Of a stretch of 64,000 bases of DNA, positions 1-7,752 are shown in pieces. The translations under genes were made by a program, and so were the position numbers. Location of the stretch: positions 434,001-498,000 of the forward strand of contig NZ_OY781460.1 in NCBI RefSeq assembly GCF_963676855.1, in the 5' to 3' direction. The stretch's first letter is position 1, and every line of letters starts with the position of its first letter. The notes beneath the pieces are model-generated. The model saw nothing but the letters and a program-made list of their open reading frames with translations, ran no database searches and was not told where the DNA came from. This DNA comes from an uncultured Anaeromusa sp. GTDB lineage: Bacteria; Bacillota; Negativicutes; Anaeromusales; Anaeromusaceae.

Positions 1-521
1 TCCGGCAGTATACTGCGCAGCGTTTGCTCCGCCAAAGGAGGAATAACCCGCCGCAAGTTCAGACCCGCGCCAGGCAGCAGTACCCTAGGGATAGCCCCGC
101 GGCCATCGGCGGTACGCTTCATCACCAAGCCTTGGAATACCGCTCCCAGGCGTAGGCCCAGATCAAACAACTTACGGTAGCGCAAGCCCGTAAACGCCAT
201 GCGCTTCACAAAAGGCAAACCGTTCTTTTCTGCAGTCGCTTGCCGGGCACTGAGAAACAATTCGTCCGTGCGTACACCAGAAGGACAACCTTTCACGCAG
301 GCTTTGCACATCAAACATTTAGCAAAACGCTCCTGCAAATCCGGTGTCAGTTCCACTACGCCCTCACTGACCGCCTCCAGCAAGCGCACCTTGCCTCGGG
401 CCGTAGTGTTTTCATTGTTTTCTTCCCGAAAAACCGGACAAACCGAACGGCAAGTACCGCAGCGAATGCATTTGACCAGTTGCTTCTTCCATTCTTCTTC
501 GTATTGCTTTTGGCTGCTCAT
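1..521 (-). CDS. glcF: Glycolate/lactate oxidase iron-sulfur subunit, GlcF-like (partial)
   Basis: The window edge cuts this gene; 173 codons are present and the C-terminal half (expected CCG-type domain) is missing. The ATG at 519-521 overlaps the stop of the FAD subunit by four bases (ATGA), so the two are probably translationally coupled. Two ferredoxin-type motifs are visible, CIRCGTCRSVCP (Cys18, 21, 24, 28) and CLMCKACVKGCP (Cys69, 72, 75, 79), which would hold two [4Fe-4S] clusters. This is the electron-transfer subunit of 2-hydroxy-acid dehydrogenases of the GlcDEF type. The substrate (glycolate, D-lactate or another 2-hydroxy acid) cannot be read from the sequence. No GlcD-like catalytic subunit lies upstream; it may lie beyond the left edge. 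Confidence 0.82.
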   Translation of the reverse strand, partial: MSSQKQYEEEWKKQLVKCIRCGTCRSVCPVFREENNENTTARGKVRLLEAVSEGVVELTPDLQERFAKCLMCKACVKGCPSGVRTDELFLSARQATAEKNGLPFVKRMAFTGLRYRKLFDLGLRLGAVFQGLVMKRTADGRGAIPRVLLPGAGLNLRRVIPPLAEQTLRSILP

Positions 522-1657
522 AACCGCACCCCTCCCTGCCGGTTTAGAACTCCTCGCGGATCAAAACGCTTTTTCATCTGCTGCTCAATCACCGTTAACG
601 GTCCTTGCTCAACAGTTCCGTAAAGGCGTTCAAACTTACCGCTGCAGGCGCCGCCCAATTCCCTCGCCAAGCACTGCAACTGCCGCACTAACGCCGCCGG
701 AACCGGTGCGCCTGAAGACAGGGCCAAATGAAGCTTGCCTTCGCCAAGCTGTCCAAAAAAACCAGGCTGCAGCCCTAGCTCGTGTCCAGCCTGCAGTGCC
801 TTGGTCAAAAAAGTCCCTGCTTGCGGAAAAGGAACCTTATACTCGTCTGTCAAAAGGAAGCCCTGTCCCCAAGAAAAGGAGGATAACGCCGGTAAACCAG
901 CGCTTTCCCTCAATACCTGGCCCTGTTTTTCACCGACAGCATCTTGGGCCCAAGCCGCCTGTTCGGCTACTTCCTCCTGCACGCCGTCAAAACGCAGCCA
1001 TAACTTTTGTCCTTCGCCCGCCCCCACTTGACGCTGGGCAGCTTCATCCAACCAAAACAAGCCAGCCGGCACTGCCGGACGCTGCCGCAACTCTTCGACG
1101 AAAGCCAACGTCTTTTCCAAGGTCGGCAATTGCAGTTCCAAACAGCAAGTTGCTGCTGCCTGAGGAAGCAATTTTAAGAGAAACTTCACTCCCACCGCAA
1201 AATCACTATAAGCGCCATTTAAAAATCGTACAAAATCATACCCGGTAACATTTTTTACCGTCTTGCCGCCAGTCACCAGCAAACGACCGTCGGGCAAAAC
1301 AAATTCTCCGCCCATTACAAAAAACTTGCCGCCGCCGTATTTCCAGGCCAAAGGATTCGCACAGCCTGTGTAAACCCATTCCCCTACAGTTTGCTCCTCC
1401 AGACCGACCAGCTCCGCTGGCACAAAACGCAAGCCTTGGCGCTGCAATTCTTCTGCCAAGTCTTTTAGTTTCACGCCCGGTTCTACCGTGGCTACCAGAT
1501 TGTCTTTATCAATTTCCATAATTCGGTTCATGGCACGAAAATCCACTTGAATGCCTTCACCCTGCCGGTACACATATACCGGCGTATCTGCCGCCGTAGC
1601 CGTCTGAAAAAGTTGCTGCAATTCGGTTGCGGAAGCGACCTTCACTTCTTTGTACAT
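518..1657 (-). CDS. glcE: FAD-binding subunit of a GlcE-like 2-hydroxy-acid dehydrogenase
   Basis: 379 aa. The N-terminal part (about residues 10-170) reads as a PCMH-type FAD-binding domain; recognisable pieces are VEPGVKLKDLAEEL, LVTGGKTVKNVTGYD and the following FLNGAYSDFAVGV. The C-terminal half is a weakly conserved cap. The length fits GlcE (about 350-380 aa) and is shorter than GlcD (about 460-500 aa). The start is supported by AAGGAGG overlapping the stop of the preceding symporter gene (13-base gap). With the adjoining Fe-S gene it would pass electrons from 2-hydroxy-acid oxidation to the membrane quinone pool. The catalytic partner GlcD is not in the window, so the complex may be completed by a gene further left. 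Confidence 0.8.
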   Translation of the reverse strand: MYKEVKVASATELQQLFQTATAADTPVYVYRQGEGIQVDFRAMNRIMEIDKDNLVATVEPGVKLKDLAEELQRQGLRFVPAELVGLEEQTVGEWVYTGCANPLAWKYGGGKFFVMGGEFVLPDGRLLVTGGKTVKNVTGYDFVRFLNGAYSDFAVGVKFLLKLLPQAAATCCLELQLPTLEKTLAFVEELRQRPAVPAGLFWLDEAAQRQVGAGEGQKLWLRFDGVQEEVAEQAAWAQDAVGEKQGQVLRESAGLPALSSFSWGQGFLLTDEYKVPFPQAGTFLTKALQAGHELGLQPGFFGQLGEGKLHLALSSGAPVPAALVRQLQCLARELGGACSGKFERLYGTVEQGPLTVIEQQMKKRFDPRGVLNRQGGVRL

Positions 1658-1670
1658 TTCCCTTACCTCC

Positions 1671-3071
1671 TTAGCGTACGACGCCCATCCAAGACCAATA
1701 GGTCACCACCATGGCACTCATGAACAACGCCGCAAAAACACTCATTACCGCACCAGTCTTCATCAGCTCTGCCGCTGTAATGTGCCCAGTACCCATAGCC
1801 ACGGCATTAGGCATATTGCTTACCGGCAGCAAGTATTGATGCTGCATGTTCATCCCTAATACCAGCGCAAACACCATTGGATCGGCGCCGATCGCCGCGG
1901 CGTGCGCAATAACCACTGGCGTTAATGCCGTCGTCTTGGGACCACCGCCGGTAAAGAAAACCTGAAGAGCCGTCACCAGCCAAATAAGCCCGATCATCTG
2001 CACAGTTTGCGACAAATCGGCAATCGGCCCCAGAGCCACGCCGGCCAGCCATTTTGCGGCACCGGAGGAAACGAGCGATAAGCCCATCGATAAGCCTGCG
2101 CCGTAAAGAATAAACACATTCCACGGCACCTTTTGCTGCGCTTCCTTCCAGTTCATGACCCCAACTTTCGGCCAGAGCAGCAGCAACACGGAAAGAATAC
2201 CCACAATAACCACATTGATTTTGTGCATAGAATCGGTCGCCCATAAAGCCAAGGTAATCAAAAAGACAGCCAATGTATACTTTTCCATCAAGCTAAGCGG
2301 CCCCATCTTGGCCAACTCTTCTTTAACAAAACTTTGCCCTTCGCCTAGTTCCTTGATTTCCGGCGGCCACATCCATTGCAGAATGAATACCGAAAGAAAA
2401 GCCAGTAGAAAGGCCGGCGGCCCACCGATGATGAACCATTCTGACCAGGATACTGACTGTTTTGTCGCAGCCTGAATCAGGCCCACCGTCACCGGATTGC
2501 CCACATGAGCCGTCAAGACGCCAATACTCATCATCGTACCGCTCATAGCTACGATAAACACCAGCGCTTTAACAATGTTGCTCTTGCCTTCTTGCGCCTT
2601 AAAAGCCTGCCCAATCCCTAAAATAATCGGCAGCATCAGCAATGTCCGCGCCGTAATGGAAGGAACAAAAAAGGTCAGCAACGCCATTACCAACGCTACT
2701 GCCCAGTACACGCGCACCGTTGACCCTCCTGCGGAGGAAACCAACAACAGCGCCACTCTGCGGGACAAGCCCGATTTTTCCATACACCCCGCCATAATAA
2801 AGCCGATAACAATGAGCCACAAGGCAGTGTTAGAATAACCGCTGAAAGCGCCTGCCAAAGTAACTGCTTTCATCGCCGCCAATAGGAAAATGATAAGAAG
2901 TCCGCTAAATGCGTCATCAAGTGCCTGCGTCACCCAAATAATGATGGCAAAAACCGCCACGGCCAACGAGGCCCGCCCAGGTGCTGTCAGTCCAGCCAGT
3001 TCAGGCATGAACCAGTTAATCCAGACTAAACAGAAAAAAGCGGCCAAAATGGATAAACTGCGTTTTCCCAT
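1671..3071 (-). CDS. DASS-family (SLC13-type) anion:Na+ symporter
   Basis: 466 aa from the ATG at 3069-3071, chosen because GGAGGGG lies seven bases upstream; an in-frame start 30 bases further out has no such site. A hydrophobic protein with about 11-12 membrane segments. Signatures of the divalent anion symporter family are the first repeat around HVGNPVTVGLIQAATK and the second around TGGGPKTTALTPVVIAH, matching the paired Asn/Thr substrate loops of this family. It is the first gene of a transcript with the glcE- and glcF-like genes, so a 2-hydroxy-acid or dicarboxylate substrate is likely. That is an inference from context; sulfate or citrate/succinate specificity cannot be excluded. Confidence 0.82.
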   Translation of the reverse strand: MGKRSLSILAAFFCLVWINWFMPELAGLTAPGRASLAVAVFAIIIWVTQALDDAFSGLLIIFLLAAMKAVTLAGAFSGYSNTALWLIVIGFIMAGCMEKSGLSRRVALLLVSSAGGSTVRVYWAVALVMALLTFFVPSITARTLLMLPIILGIGQAFKAQEGKSNIVKALVFIVAMSGTMMSIGVLTAHVGNPVTVGLIQAATKQSVSWSEWFIIGGPPAFLLAFLSVFILQWMWPPEIKELGEGQSFVKEELAKMGPLSLMEKYTLAVFLITLALWATDSMHKINVVIVGILSVLLLLWPKVGVMNWKEAQQKVPWNVFILYGAGLSMGLSLVSSGAAKWLAGVALGPIADLSQTVQMIGLIWLVTALQVFFTGGGPKTTALTPVVIAHAAAIGADPMVFALVLGMNMQHQYLLPVSNMPNAVAMGTGHITAAELMKTGAVMSVFAALFMSAMVVTYWSWMGVVR

Positions 3072-3283
3072 GTCTTCCCCTCCATGCGCCTTGCGCTGCA
3101 TAATGTATTTATATAAATTTTATGCTATTTTTAGATTATTTCGTTTTTTATTCTACCAAAAACCCCTTTTCAGCGACCAAGCCGCCAAAAACGCTTCCTA
3201 AAAGCCAGCCGCAAATTAGCACACAAGAATACAATGAACAAAGAGCAACCAGAAAAAGTCAGCGAAGCTGCGAAAGACGAATT

Positions 3284-3318
3284 TTGAACAGGAGCCACAG
3301 GAGGGTACGCACGAAGGT
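3284..3318 (+). repeat. Purine-rich dispersed repeat, copy A
   Basis: Begins TTGAACAGGAG and continues into GAGGGTACGCACGAAGG. Two other intergenic copies share the frame TTGAACARGAG, then 4-15 variable bases, then GAGrrGTACGnnnGAGG: 28412-28445 and 62574-62615. All are on the + strand and outside genes. No open frame or obvious secondary structure explains it. Confidence 0.5.
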
Positions 3319-3386
3319 TACGATATTCTAACGGAGTACAGGGAGTAGAAAGAGGGCACGAAAAAGAGTAGGACCGGAACACAAAA

Positions 3387-3426
3387 AAGCCAGGCAAAAC
3401 TTGCAAGCAAGCTTTACCTGGCCTTC
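3387..3426 (-). terminator. Intrinsic terminator of the chagasin-like transcript
   Basis: On the minus strand GCCAGGTAAAGCTTGC pairs with GCAAGTTTTGCCTGGC with a two-base loop and one bulged or mismatched position, followed by TTTTTT. It lies downstream of the gene at 3620-4063, with the inverted-repeat element in between. Confidence 0.75.
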
Positions 3427-3459
3427 TATTTAATACTTCATTCCCAGAGAATTATCGAA

Positions 3460-3617
3460 GGAGCCGCATCTTTAATGAGCACTCCGCAAAAACGAGAAGG
3501 TTTAGCGGCAGACGCGAAAGAAAACACAGACATAGCGGTGCTCTGCCGAGTCTTTCTGACAAAGTCTGATACCAAACCGGCTGTTTTTGCGTGAGATGGG
3601 AATAAAGTAGCGGCTCC
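3460..3617. repeat. Structured 3'-UTR element, copy 1 (158 nt)
   Basis: Outer arms 3460-3503 and 3574-3617 form a long imperfect stem: GGAGCCGC, CTTTA, GCAAAAAC and GGTTT on the left pair with AAACC, GTTTTTGC, TAAAG and GCGGCTCC on the right. The interior (about 3509-3568) matches copies at 18086-18140 (reversed) and 62701-62760; the shared words are GCGAAAGAAAAC, CATAGCGG, CTCTGCCGAG and CTTTCTGACAAAG. An inner hairpin forms around the CATAGCGG/CTCTG segment. The element ends two bases from the stop of the upstream minus-strand gene and precedes that gene's terminator, so it is probably transcribed as its 3' UTR. No open frame is present. Confidence 0.85.
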
Positions 3618-3619
3618 TA

Positions 3620-4063
3620 TTAGGGTTTTACATTAATAGTCAGCGTCCGCGTAGCCGCTACTTTATCTGCAGCCTCCCAAGGACGGCGCAGCACAAAAGT
3701 CAACGTTTCCGTGCCTTCCACGCCACCGCGGGCCTGGTAGAACAAACGCTGCTGCAACGGCCCGCCTGCACGCTCCGTCAACGCCTGGGGACCGGAATCA
3801 TGCGCCAAAATAGCATACTTCAAGTCCGCCGTGATCGGCGTACTCCACAAATATCCCGTACCGGCCGCCGCCAGCAAGTCCACCTGCACTGTCTGTCCCG
3901 CCCGCAGTTGCAACTGCAGACTTTCCGTACCACCGAGCTTACCATCCCACTGCACTTGAGCTACCACGGGAAGCTCCCTCCAAGCCATGCCTTCGGCCGC
4001 CGCCACAGCAGGCAGCGCCAAAAGAAGCGCGCAAAGAACAAATAACAATACTGACTTACGCAT
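3620..4063 (-). CDS. Secreted chagasin-like (I42) cysteine protease inhibitor
   Basis: 147 aa with a clear Sec signal peptide (MRK, hydrophobic core, cleavage near AVAAAEG, residues 1-23). The mature part has the three loops of the I42/chagasin family in degenerate form: GTGYLWS in place of NPTTGYxW, an ARGGVEGTETLTF segment in place of GxGG, and RRPWE matching the conserved RPW. Family members block papain-like cysteine peptidases. In bacteria they are thought to act outside the cytoplasm, against self-produced or foreign peptidases. An RBS (GGAGG) precedes the ATG. It is a single-gene transcript, divergent from the murP operon. Its 3' UTR carries structured element copy 1. The target peptidase is unknown. 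Confidence 0.75.
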   Translation of the reverse strand: MRKSVLLFVLCALLLALPAVAAAEGMAWRELPVVAQVQWDGKLGGTESLQLQLRAGQTVQVDLLAAAGTGYLWSTPITADLKYAILAHDSGPQALTERAGGPLQQRLFYQARGGVEGTETLTFVLRRPWEAADKVAATRTLTINVKP

Positions 4064-4227
4064 GGATACACCCTCCTCTTACTACTAACTTCAGTTCTCT
4101 TGTCTTGTTCGTTGCTCTTCTGCCAACTTCCTGCTCTTCAGCACGAAGAAACAGGAATCAGCTCCTGCGCGGCGAATGGAATTTAAGGTCTTATTTTTTA
4201 AATCTACTCAAATTAAGGAGATACTGC

Positions 4228-5610
4228 ATGACCGCCGATAAAGAACAACAACTTGCCGCCGCGTTGCTACCCCTCTTGGGAGGCGCGGACAACTTGATTT
4301 CCATCGCGCACTGCATGACCCGCCTGCGCCTCACTGTCGCTGACGAAACAAAGGTAGACACAGAAAAAATCAAAAATCTTCCGGGCGTACTAGGCTTGCT
4401 GGGCGCAGATGGCCGTTGCCAGATCGTCCTGGGCCCTGGGGTCGTCAATAAAGTAACCGCTCACCTCCAACTGCTGCAACAACCAGCTACTTCTTCTAAG
4501 CAGTCAGAACCTCTTACTGAAGCACGCACACGCAAGGCGGCTCTCGATGAAAAAAACCGCACTCCTTTCAAGCTGTTACTCCGTCGTCTAGCCGGCATTT
4601 TTATACCTCTCATTCCCGCGATTGTCGCTTCCGGCATGGTCGCAGGCTTGACCAATCTCGCCATCCGTTTGGGTCTGCCGCCGGAACATGAGCTGGCGAC
4701 TCTGCTTTCCGTCACCGGCTGGGGCCTTTTTGCCTATCTATCCATCTTCATCGGCTTCAACACCGCCAAGGAGTTCGGCGGCACACCCGCTCTCGGAGGC
4801 TTAGCCGGGGTTTTGCTCATTAACCCAGCCATCGCTTCTATCCAATTAGGAGGCGAGGCTTTAGTGCCTGGCCGCGGCGGCGTTATTGGCGTTCTTCTGG
4901 TAGCCTGCTTTATGGCCTGGTTGGAAAAGCGTCTGCGCCGCTACGTTCCCAACGCCTTGGACATCATTGTCACCCCTACGCTGACGCTGCTTGTGGGCGC
5001 TTTGGCTACTTACTATGTACTCCAACCAGTAGGCGGTTTTTTATCCGATACCATTGTTTTTGCTTTTAAAGTTTTGCTCCAGGACGGCGGCGGTTTTGCC
5101 GGTTTTGTGCTTGCCGGAGCCATTTTGCCCATCGTTATGACCGGCCTGCATCAAGGGCTTACGCCCATTCACATGGAGTTTCTCAACACGCTGCACGAAA
5201 ATCCGCTACTGCCCATCCTCGCCATGGGCGGCGCCGGCCAAGTAGGCGCTTCCCTGGCAGTCTACCTAAAAACCAAAAACACTCGCCTGCGACACATCAT
5301 TAAAAGCGCGTTGCCGGTCGGTCTCTTGGGCATTGGCGAGCCGCTGATTTTCGGCGTCACCCTGCCTTTAGGACGACCTTTTTTCACGGCTTGCCTAGGC
5401 GCCGCTTGCGGCGGAGCTTATCAAGCAGCCATGCATACGGCTTCCATTTCCATGGGTGTATCCGGCCTGCCTTTGGCTTTTCTCATCCAGCCAGACAGTC
5501 TGGGACATTATTTGCTGGGTCTAGTTATTGCCTACATTTGCGGTTTTTTTGCTACTTGGCTCGCCGGCTTTGAAGACCCGTTGGAAACGTCTGAGGAGGT
5601 AGAAGCATGA
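4228..5610 (+). CDS. murP: PTS EIIBC component for N-acetylmuramic acid-type sugars (MurP-like)
   Basis: 460 aa from the ATG at 4228-4230, preceded by AAGGAG; upstream in-frame starts lack an RBS. Residues 1-85 are an EIIB domain with phosphorylated Cys29 in HCMTRLRLTV. A charged linker follows, then a membrane EIIC domain from about residue 115, with GIGEPLIFGV as a typical substrate-site loop. There is no EIIA domain, so phosphate must come from a separate glucose-type EIIA, as for E. coli MurP. The downstream genes mupG and murQ, each overlapping by four bases, assign it to uptake of MurNAc and/or MurNAc-GlcNAc. The glucose-family EIIBC fold itself would not separate MurNAc from trehalose or sucrose; the context does. 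Confidence 0.85.
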   Translation: MTADKEQQLAAALLPLLGGADNLISIAHCMTRLRLTVADETKVDTEKIKNLPGVLGLLGADGRCQIVLGPGVVNKVTAHLQLLQQPATSSKQSEPLTEARTRKAALDEKNRTPFKLLLRRLAGIFIPLIPAIVASGMVAGLTNLAIRLGLPPEHELATLLSVTGWGLFAYLSIFIGFNTAKEFGGTPALGGLAGVLLINPAIASIQLGGEALVPGRGGVIGVLLVACFMAWLEKRLRRYVPNALDIIVTPTLTLLVGALATYYVLQPVGGFLSDTIVFAFKVLLQDGGGFAGFVLAGAILPIVMTGLHQGLTPIHMEFLNTLHENPLLPILAMGGAGQVGASLAVYLKTKNTRLRHIIKSALPVGLLGIGEPLIFGVTLPLGRPFFTACLGAACGGAYQAAMHTASISMGVSGLPLAFLIQPDSLGHYLLGLVIAYICGFFATWLAGFEDPLETSEEVEA

Positions 5611-6704
5611 AAAAATTACAAAAAGGCATTTCTCTTTTTGCCGGTATGGGCCATCCGCTCGCAGACAGCCTGCAGTATCTGGAAAATGCTAAAGCAGCCG
5701 GCTTCAGCGAACTTTTTACGTCCCTGCACATACCGGAAGCCAACAACGAAACGCTGCTTTCAGAGCTAGGCACCATTCTAGCTAAAGCCAACGAACTTGA
5801 TTTTGCCGTTACCGCCGATATTTCGCCGCGCACCTTTCACTTTTTCGGTGGCTCGCTGCAAAACACCGCCGCCTTAGCTCATTTAGACTTAGCTTCCTTA
5901 CGTTTGGACGACGGCTTCACCTGCGCCGACATTGTAGGCCTTACGCATGAACAGCAATGGTCTATTTGCCTTAATACCAGCACAACTACCGCAAAGGATT
6001 TACAGCAGCTTTTGGATAACGGCGTCTATGCTTCTCGCCTGCGCAGCTGCCACAACTACTATCCTCGTCCCGAAACCGGCCTGTCTTGGGATCTTTTCGC
6101 CCAGCGTTGTCGTCTCTTTGCAGCTCAGGGTATTGAAGTAGCGGCTTTTGTTCCCTCCTTGCACAATCCACGGGGACCTCTCTTTGCCGGCTTGCCCACT
6201 CTAGAATCCCACCGGTCCTTGGCGGCGCAGACCGCCGCCAAAGAATTGGCCGCCAGCGGTTTGGTTCAAGGTATTTTCTTCGGCGATCCCTTGGCGACCA
6301 AGGAAGAGTTGCTGGCAGTGGGACGTGTTGAAACGCAGCTTCTTTCACTGCGCCTTCATTTGCAACCGAATCTTTCACCCATAGAGCGCCGCCTGCTGAG
6401 CGCACCCCATACCAATCGCCAGGACCCTGGTGCCGCCTGCATCCGCTCGCAAGAAGCTCGCGGCCTTTGCACCGAAGAAGTGCCGCCGCTCCCGGCACAG
6501 CCGCGCCCCAAAGGCAGTGTTACCATCGACAATAGCAGTTATGGCCGTTATCAAGGAGAGCTGCAAATCGTACTGCAGGATTTGCCTGCCGACCCGCGGG
6601 TCAACGTAGTCGCCCATATTGAACCGACAGAACTTTTCCTGCTCGACTATCTTGAACCGGGAAGTTCCTTCGCGTTTGAAATATCTTCAGGAGGTACACC
6701 ATGA
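5607..6704 (+). CDS. mupG: 6-phospho-N-acetylmuramidase, MupG family (DUF871)
   Basis: 365 aa, overlapping murP by ATGA. The opening (LQKGISLFAGMGHPLADSLQ) and the TIM-barrel-like N-terminal two thirds, followed by a small C-terminal barrel (from about residue 255), match DUF871 proteins. The founding member MupG of Staphylococcus aureus hydrolyses MurNAc-6-phosphate-GlcNAc, the product of PTS import of the peptidoglycan disaccharide, into MurNAc-6-P and GlcNAc. Here it sits between murP and murQ, so the pathway is import, disaccharide cleavage and lactyl-ether cleavage. The order differs from the S. aureus mupG-murQ-murP-murR operon, and no RpiR-type murR is present. Confidence 0.85.
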   Translation: MKKLQKGISLFAGMGHPLADSLQYLENAKAAGFSELFTSLHIPEANNETLLSELGTILAKANELDFAVTADISPRTFHFFGGSLQNTAALAHLDLASLRLDDGFTCADIVGLTHEQQWSICLNTSTTTAKDLQQLLDNGVYASRLRSCHNYYPRPETGLSWDLFAQRCRLFAAQGIEVAAFVPSLHNPRGPLFAGLPTLESHRSLAAQTAAKELAASGLVQGIFFGDPLATKEELLAVGRVETQLLSLRLHLQPNLSPIERRLLSAPHTNRQDPGAACIRSQEARGLCTEEVPPLPAQPRPKGSVTIDNSSYGRYQGELQIVLQDLPADPRVNVVAHIEPTELFLLDYLEPGSSFAFEISSGGTP

Positions 6705-7618
6705 CCGTCGCCCTAGACACACTTGCTACAGAAGAGCAAAACCGCGCCACCGCCAACATCGATCAGCTAACGCCGTTAGACATCGTCCGCCGCATTCACC
6801 AGGAAGACACAGCGCTCACCGCCGCCATCGCTCCGGCCTTGGAAGCCATTTCCCAAGGCGCAAGGTGGATTGCCGAAGCGCTCGCCCAAGGAGGCCGCCT
6901 CTTTTACATCGGCGCCGGCACCAGCGGACGTCTGGGCATTCTCGACGCCAGCGAATGTCCTCCTACGTACGGCACCGAACCTGATCAAATTCAAGGCCTC
7001 ATCGCCGGCGGCCCTGCGGCAGTATTCCGTTCGGTGGAAGCCGCCGAAGACCGCCCGGAGTTGGGCGAAGAAGACCTTAAAGCTAAAAACCTTACGGCTA
7101 AAGATATTGTCGTCGGCATTGCCGCCAGCGGCCGGACTCCCTATGTTCTGGGCGCACTTAGCTACGCCCGCGTTCTTGGCTGCCGCACCGTCGCGCTGGC
7201 CTGCTCGCCTCATTCGCCGATTGCCGAGTCGGCGGAACTTGCTATCACCATAGTCACGGGCCCCGAGGTCATCACTGGCTCGACGCGCATGAAAGCGGGC
7301 AGCGCTCAAAAGATGGTGCTTAACATGCTCTCCACTACGGCCATGATTCTCTTAGGCAAAGTGTACGGCAATCTCATGGTCGACGTAAAAGCCAGCAACG
7401 AAAAGCTGAGACAACGAGTGCTGCGCATTGTCCAAACCGCTACCGGCGAGGATGCTGAAGCCGTCGCTACGGCCGTCGCCGCTGCCGAGGGACACGCTAA
7501 AACCGCTATCGTCATGCTGCTAGGAAGTGTCGAAGCAAATAAAGCCCGCTTAGCCTTGGAACAAAGCGGCGGTTTCGTCGCCAAAGCACTGCAGGAATTA
7601 AGGGGAACAGAAATCTGA
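6701..7618 (+). CDS. murQ: N-acetylmuramic acid 6-phosphate etherase
   Basis: 305 aa, ATGA overlap with mupG. An SIS-fold enzyme that removes D-lactate from MurNAc-6-P to give GlcNAc-6-P. Visible family hallmarks are GAGTSGRLGILDASECPPTYG, with the catalytic Glu85 in ASECPP, and VEAAEDRPEL, with Glu116 at the position of the second essential glutamate of the E. coli enzyme; also TGSTRMKAGSAQKMVLNML. The C-terminal helical UBA-like segment is complete and the length equals the family norm (about 300 aa). It is the last gene of the operon and is followed by an intrinsic terminator. The D-lactate released could feed 2-hydroxy-acid dehydrogenases such as the one at the left edge (inference). Confidence 0.95.
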   Translation: MTVALDTLATEEQNRATANIDQLTPLDIVRRIHQEDTALTAAIAPALEAISQGARWIAEALAQGGRLFYIGAGTSGRLGILDASECPPTYGTEPDQIQGLIAGGPAAVFRSVEAAEDRPELGEEDLKAKNLTAKDIVVGIAASGRTPYVLGALSYARVLGCRTVALACSPHSPIAESAELAITIVTGPEVITGSTRMKAGSAQKMVLNMLSTTAMILLGKVYGNLMVDVKASNEKLRQRVLRIVQTATGEDAEAVATAVAAAEGHAKTAIVMLLGSVEANKARLALEQSGGFVAKALQELRGTEI

Positions 7619-7636
7619 TTTTTCTATCATTACAGA

Positions 7637-7675
7637 GGAAACACTTTGATTCATGTCGAAGTGTTTTCTTATTTT
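7637..7675 (+). terminator. Intrinsic terminator of the mur operon
   Basis: GAAACACTT pairs with AAGTGTTTTC around a 12-base loop, and a T-rich tract follows. It lies 19 bases after the murQ stop. Confidence 0.8.
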
Positions 7676-7752
7676 ATAGTTTTTTATCGCAACGCGCTCT
7701 CTCTTCCTGTTCCATCCTATAGTTTCTATGATAGGCAAGGAGGTTGGCCGCC

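Larger units (their letters stand above)
3072..3619. other. 548-base gene-free region
   Basis: Contains no convincing gene. From left to right it holds the AT-rich upstream region of the symporter (about 3072-3180), a purine-rich repeat copy (3284-3318), a minus-strand intrinsic terminator (3387-3426) and a 158-base inverted-repeat element (3460-3617) directly abutting the stop of the chagasin-like gene. A 78-codon open frame on the minus strand (3170-3406) is composed of the repeat and the terminator and is not considered coding. Confidence 0.7.

Noticed and set aside
199..1248. 349-codon open frame on the + strand opposite the glcE-like gene
   Set aside because: It lies antisense to a convincing FAD-domain gene, has no ribosome site or recognisable motif, and its composition (Arg/Pro/Ser-rich) is that of a shadow frame.
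3170..3406. 78-codon minus-strand frame in the symporter/chagasin intergenic region
   Set aside because: It spans a dispersed repeat and part of a terminator; no RBS and no protein-like composition.
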